Of a stretch of DNA of 64,000 nucleotides, positions 62,101 through 64,000 are shown in pieces; position 1 is the first letter of the stretch; the number at the start of each line of letters is the position of its first letter. The translations under genes were made by a program, and so were the position numbers. Origin of the DNA: Prunella strophiata (lineage: Eukaryota; Chordata; Aves; Passeriformes; Prunellidae); NCBI GenBank assembly GCA_036583965.1, contig JAZBQD010000030.1, forward strand, positions 83,270,800 through 83,334,799, written 5' to 3'. A model generated the notes under the pieces. It made no database searches and had not been told where the DNA came from. It saw only the letters and a list, made by a program, of their open reading frames with translations.

Positions 62101-62954
62101 TTTTCAGTTATTTGAGATTACTAGAGGAACCTTCCAGATCTGAAAGCTCTAAATGCTGATCAATGGCTCTGTATGGCTATTCCTTACATCTCAAATATTA
62201 CTAGTTATTAAGCATTTGCAAAGTGGTATTTTTCCTTAGTACCATGCCTACAAGCTAACAACAGATACCTGAATGCTTTATGTCTTTAATTTACACCTGT
62301 CCTACACCTTCACTAGTTTTTTATCTAGTTTATTATACAGTACTACCAATTTCCAAATCTGCCATTCCTGAGGCTTAACAGGCCAGTTGGCTCATTTGCC
62401 AGGGGTCTGCATGCAAACAGGGTCATAAAATGGACACGGCTGTTCAGGTGGTGGAGGAAAGGACATGGCAGCCCTCTACTCTCTGAACAGGCTTCTTTCC
62501 ACACAAGACTCCAACCAAAGGTATGCATTCTACAGTGTTGTAGCCTCCTTCCCCCTCCAGTTTCCTTGCACACCAGACAGCCCCTATGAATCCCTCATCA
62601 GATGGAACAGCTTGTGGAACAGTGGTGGAGCAGATCCTGCAACATGTACCTGGCAGGATGCGAGATGCAGGTGCCCTTGGGGCATGGTAGATGGGAAAAA
62701 CGTTTCAGTGAAATGTATGCAGAATGTGAGAGGTTAGCTAGGTAGCACAGCTTTCTTTTCCAAAAGGTAGAAGCTGTTCCTCAATAATGTCTTACCATTG
62801 CACTGAAAAGGTCCAGCAGGGCTGCTCAGGCCCTGAACAAGATCAACTTCCCTTAGAGCTGCAACACTGAACATGCCTCTTTTGTCACATGGCTCCTGCT
62901 TACCTTGGGACACAAATCTCCCCTCTCTGCCCATTGAGAAACAAAGGAGTGGGA
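56102..62954. other. Non-coding sequence; no gene recognised
   Basis: About 6.9 kb of mostly AT-rich unique sequence. A 9-10 nt C run lies near 60,358. A candidate 81-nt exon is listed separately. The frame at 62,465-62,737 has many Cys and Trp codons but no family that I know. Confidence 0.4.
56340..56420 (+). other. Candidate symmetric 81-nt exon (unproven)
   Basis: An acceptor-like stretch CTTTCTTTATTCTTTGAGAG then GCAG ends at 56,339. A strong donor match TCTGCAG|GTAAGA has GT at 56,421. The 81 nt are a multiple of three. With a phase-1 intron the frame is open throughout, giving 26 codons starting YLPGVSALPNSAECYMDM. I do not recognise the peptide. The intervening GAGAG weakens the acceptor. 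The combination of length, phase and open frame is mildly unusual but not beyond chance in 64 kb. Confidence 0.18.
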
Positions 62955-63971
62955 TTTCTCTGGATGTAGACAGAGTTGTGCCCAATGGCTCTATGCCCAG
63001 GTGGAGGTCAGTGATGGGTGGTGTCCTCCAGGGCTCTGTCTTGGGACCAGTGTTCTTCAATACCTTCATCAATTAAGTGGACAATGAGACTGAGTCGCCA
63101 AGCTGACATGAAGTTGCGCAGTACAGTTGACACGACTGAAGGAGGGGATGCCATCCTGAGACACCTGGAAAACCATGAGAAGTGGGCCTACAAGAACCTC
63201 ATGAGGTACAACAAGACCAAGTGAAAGGTGCTGCATCAGGGTCAGAACAATCCCAGAGATGAGTACAGACTGGGAGAACTTGTTGAAAGCAGCCCTGCAG
63301 TGAATGACTAGGGGGTTCTGCTGGAGGAAAAAACTGGACATGACCTGTCAATATGCACCTGCAGCCACAAGTCAACCACATTCTGGGCAGAACCACAGGA
63401 GGAGTGGCCAGCAGGTCAAGGGAGGTGATTCTGCCCCTCTACTCCACTCTTGTGAGACTCCACCTGGAGGATTGTGTCCAGCTCTGGAGTGAGACCTCAG
63501 CAGAAGAAAGACAGGGACCTGTTTGAACAGGACCAGAGGAGGGGCATGAAGATGATCAGAGAGCTGAAGCTCCTCTTCTAAAAAGTCAGGATGAGACAGT
63601 TGGGGTTGATCAGTCTGGAGAAGAGAATGTTCTCAGAAGACCTCATTGGATTCTTCTAGTACTTAAATGGGGTTTATTAAAAAGAGGGACAGTAACTTTT
63701 TACATGGGCAAATATAGAAAAAACATGGGGTAATGGTTCTAAACTAAAAAACAGGAGATTGGGTGTTAGGAAGAAATTCTTTATAGAGGCACTGGGAGAG
63801 GTTGCCCAGAGAAGCTGTGGATGCCCCACCCCTAGCAGGATGCTCAAGATCAATTTGAATGGGGCCTTGAGCAACCTCTCCTTGTGGGTGGCATCCCTTC
63901 CCATGAAAGTGAGATTACAATTAGATGATCTTTAAGGTCCCTTCCAACCCAAGCCATTCTATGATTCTATG
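62955..63971 (+). mobile_element. CR1 LINE, 3' part with reverse-transcriptase remnant (about 1.0 kb)
   Basis: This is the longest CR1 in the window. On the plus strand it runs from the last part of the reverse-transcriptase domain through the rest of the coding region (GTGGCCAGCAGGTCAAGGGA, TCTGCCCCTCTACTCCACTC, CTCCACCTGGAGGATTGTGT). The 3' untranslated region follows (ATTTAAATGGGG-like words, AGGAAGAAATTCTTTATAGA, GGTTGCCCAGAGAAGCTGTG, AAGGTCCCTTCCAACCCAAG). It finishes with the intact 3' terminal repeat CATTCTATGATTCTATGAG. It is 5'-truncated, as nearly all CR1 copies are, and carries stops, frameshifts and a deletion around 63,075-63,120, so it cannot mobilise itself. The intact terminus suggests a relatively young copy. 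Confidence 0.95.
62965..63225 (+). pseudogene. Broken CR1 reverse transcriptase (ORF2 fragment)
   Basis: One frame ending at 63,076 reads GVLQGSVLGPVFFNTFIN (63,020-63,073), the conserved QGSVLGPVLFN block of CR1/LINE reverse transcriptase. It then meets a stop where the family normally continues into Asp-Leu-Asp. The catalytic FADD region that should follow about 30 residues later is deleted or scrambled near 63,090-63,115. A second frame resumes with YKNLMRYNKTK (about 63,190-63,222), matching the family's NLMRFNKAK-type segment before another stop. In an intact LINE this protein copies element RNA into DNA at the target site. Here it is a dead remnant. Confidence 0.88.
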
Positions 63972-64000
63972 AGACTGCTTGTGGTGTATATATACATAAA
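63972..64000. other. Sequence after the CR1 3' end
   Basis: The last 29 bases of the window, ending in a short TATATATACATA run. Nothing further can be said. Confidence 0.4.

Noticed and set aside
1..64000. CRISPR arrays, operons, tRNA or rRNA genes, or a novel multi-gene system
   Set aside because: The sequence is vertebrate (avian CR1 repeats). No spaced direct-repeat array, tRNA-like A/B-box fold or gene cluster was seen on either strand by eye.

Overview
This window looks like intergenic or deep intronic DNA from a bird, probably a songbird. Six of the eight recognised young repeats are 3'-anchored fragments of CR1, the dominant avian LINE, with the tell-tale terminal words ATTCTATGATTCTATG (or the reverse complement TCATAGAAT...GGTTGGAAGGGACC). 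Two older CR1-type remnants and one probable solo LTR of an endogenous retrovirus are also present. Base composition is AT-rich with very few CpGs, except for one compact CpG island at about 18,995-19,275. I recognise no conserved host protein-coding exon. The longest open frames (about 110-165 codons) have no family signature and look like chance frames in non-coding DNA.

Layout. 1-4.6 kb: unique sequence with two CR1 tails (230-360 and 4478-4642) and an AT-rich, homeodomain-site-like block near 1.8-2.2 kb. 4.6-10.4 kb: unique sequence with one perfect 12-bp hairpin at 5449-5482. 10.4-18.5 kb: a polypyrimidine tract, an ancient CR1-type 3' tail (10,920-11,020) and a series of long T- or A-rich tracts. 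18.5-20.6 kb: the most promising stretch. A minus-strand CR1 and a plus-strand CR1 tail flank the CpG island, and 1.0 kb further on there is a 212-nt segment bounded by strong splice-site matches and open in one frame. Together these could be the promoter and second exon of an unannotated transcript. 20.6-31.7 kb: unique sequence with an ancient CR1 at 22,576-22,930. 31,772-32,173: probable solo LTR with a matching 5-bp flanking duplication. 32.2-47.1 kb: unique sequence with an A-rich tract and three CR1 copies. 47.1-62.9 kb: mostly unique, with a CR1 scrap, a 37-nt poly(A) run and a candidate 81-nt exon. 62,955-63,971: the longest CR1, keeping the end of the reverse-transcriptase reading frame and the full 3' end.

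How it fits together: there is no operon or gene cassette here. The picture is a host region sampled by several ages of CR1 retroposition and one retroviral LTR, with one plausible promoter. I found no RNA gene, CRISPR array, complete transposon or novel protein system. The splice-site based exon proposals are inference, and some are expected by chance in 64 kb.
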